Source: Chloroflexota bacterium
GTDB taxonomy: Bacteria > Chloroflexota > Limnocylindria > P2-11E
NCBI GenBank assembly: GCA_016875665.1
Contig: VGPA01000100.1
Span: 1 to 5,508, forward strand
Direction of reading: 5' to 3'
DNA length: 5,508 nucleotides
Under the pieces are notes generated by a model, which was not told where the DNA came from, did not search any database, and saw only the letters and a list, made by a program, of their open reading frames with translations. A program made the translations under genes and the position numbers. This document shows, in pieces, positions 5,482-5,508 of this stretch (position 1 is its first letter; each line of letters starts with the position of its first letter).

Positions 5482-5508
5482 TGCTCTTGATCCTCAAGGT
5501 CCTCACCG

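Noticed and set aside
5481..5508. Possible rightward gene starting GTG at 5481 (hydrophobic MLLILKVLT)
   Set aside because: Only 28 bases remain before the window edge and the purine-rich stretch before it is too close; this cannot be told apart from chance.

Overview
The window holds a bacterial chromosomal replication-initiation locus, all transcribed leftward on the minus strand in the order dnaA, dnaN, recF, dciA (DUF721), then a degenerate PP2C-like membrane protein gene cut by the left edge. The DNA is GC-rich and codons strongly prefer G or C at the third position. The wording of the DnaN and DnaA N-termini (MKVTCLQENL..., LRHLWQAALGQLQL) resembles Chloroflexota and neighbouring lineages. 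That placement is an impression from memory, not a phylogeny.

Layout from right to left. Positions 5338-5508 are the dnaA upstream region, with a candidate sigma70-type promoter and two small inverted repeats. dnaA occupies 3952-5337; an ATG at 5466 is in frame but lies upstream of the promoter. Positions 3669-3951 form a 283-bp dnaA-dnaN intergenic region that looks like oriC: three same-direction DnaA boxes spaced 20-21 bp, next to a 40-bp stretch that is 33/40 A+T, then a GC-rich inverted repeat and weaker opposite-facing boxes. dnaN (2541-3668) is followed 15 bp later by recF (1398-2525). recF overlaps dciA (1102-1401) by ATGA, and dciA overlaps the last gene (1-1105) by another ATGA.

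How it fits together: DnaA binds the boxes and opens the AT-rich DNA, DciA probably helps load the replicative helicase, DnaN is the sliding clamp, and RecF acts with RecO/RecR at gapped or stalled forks. The fifth gene is the unusual member. It reads as a PP2C-type phosphatase fold in which the metal-binding aspartates are replaced, joined to a transmembrane helix, and its start codon overlaps the dciA stop. dnaA, dnaN and recF all appear to use non-ATG starts (TTG, TTG, GTG). No tRNA, rRNA, CRISPR array, insertion sequence or obvious phage gene was seen.
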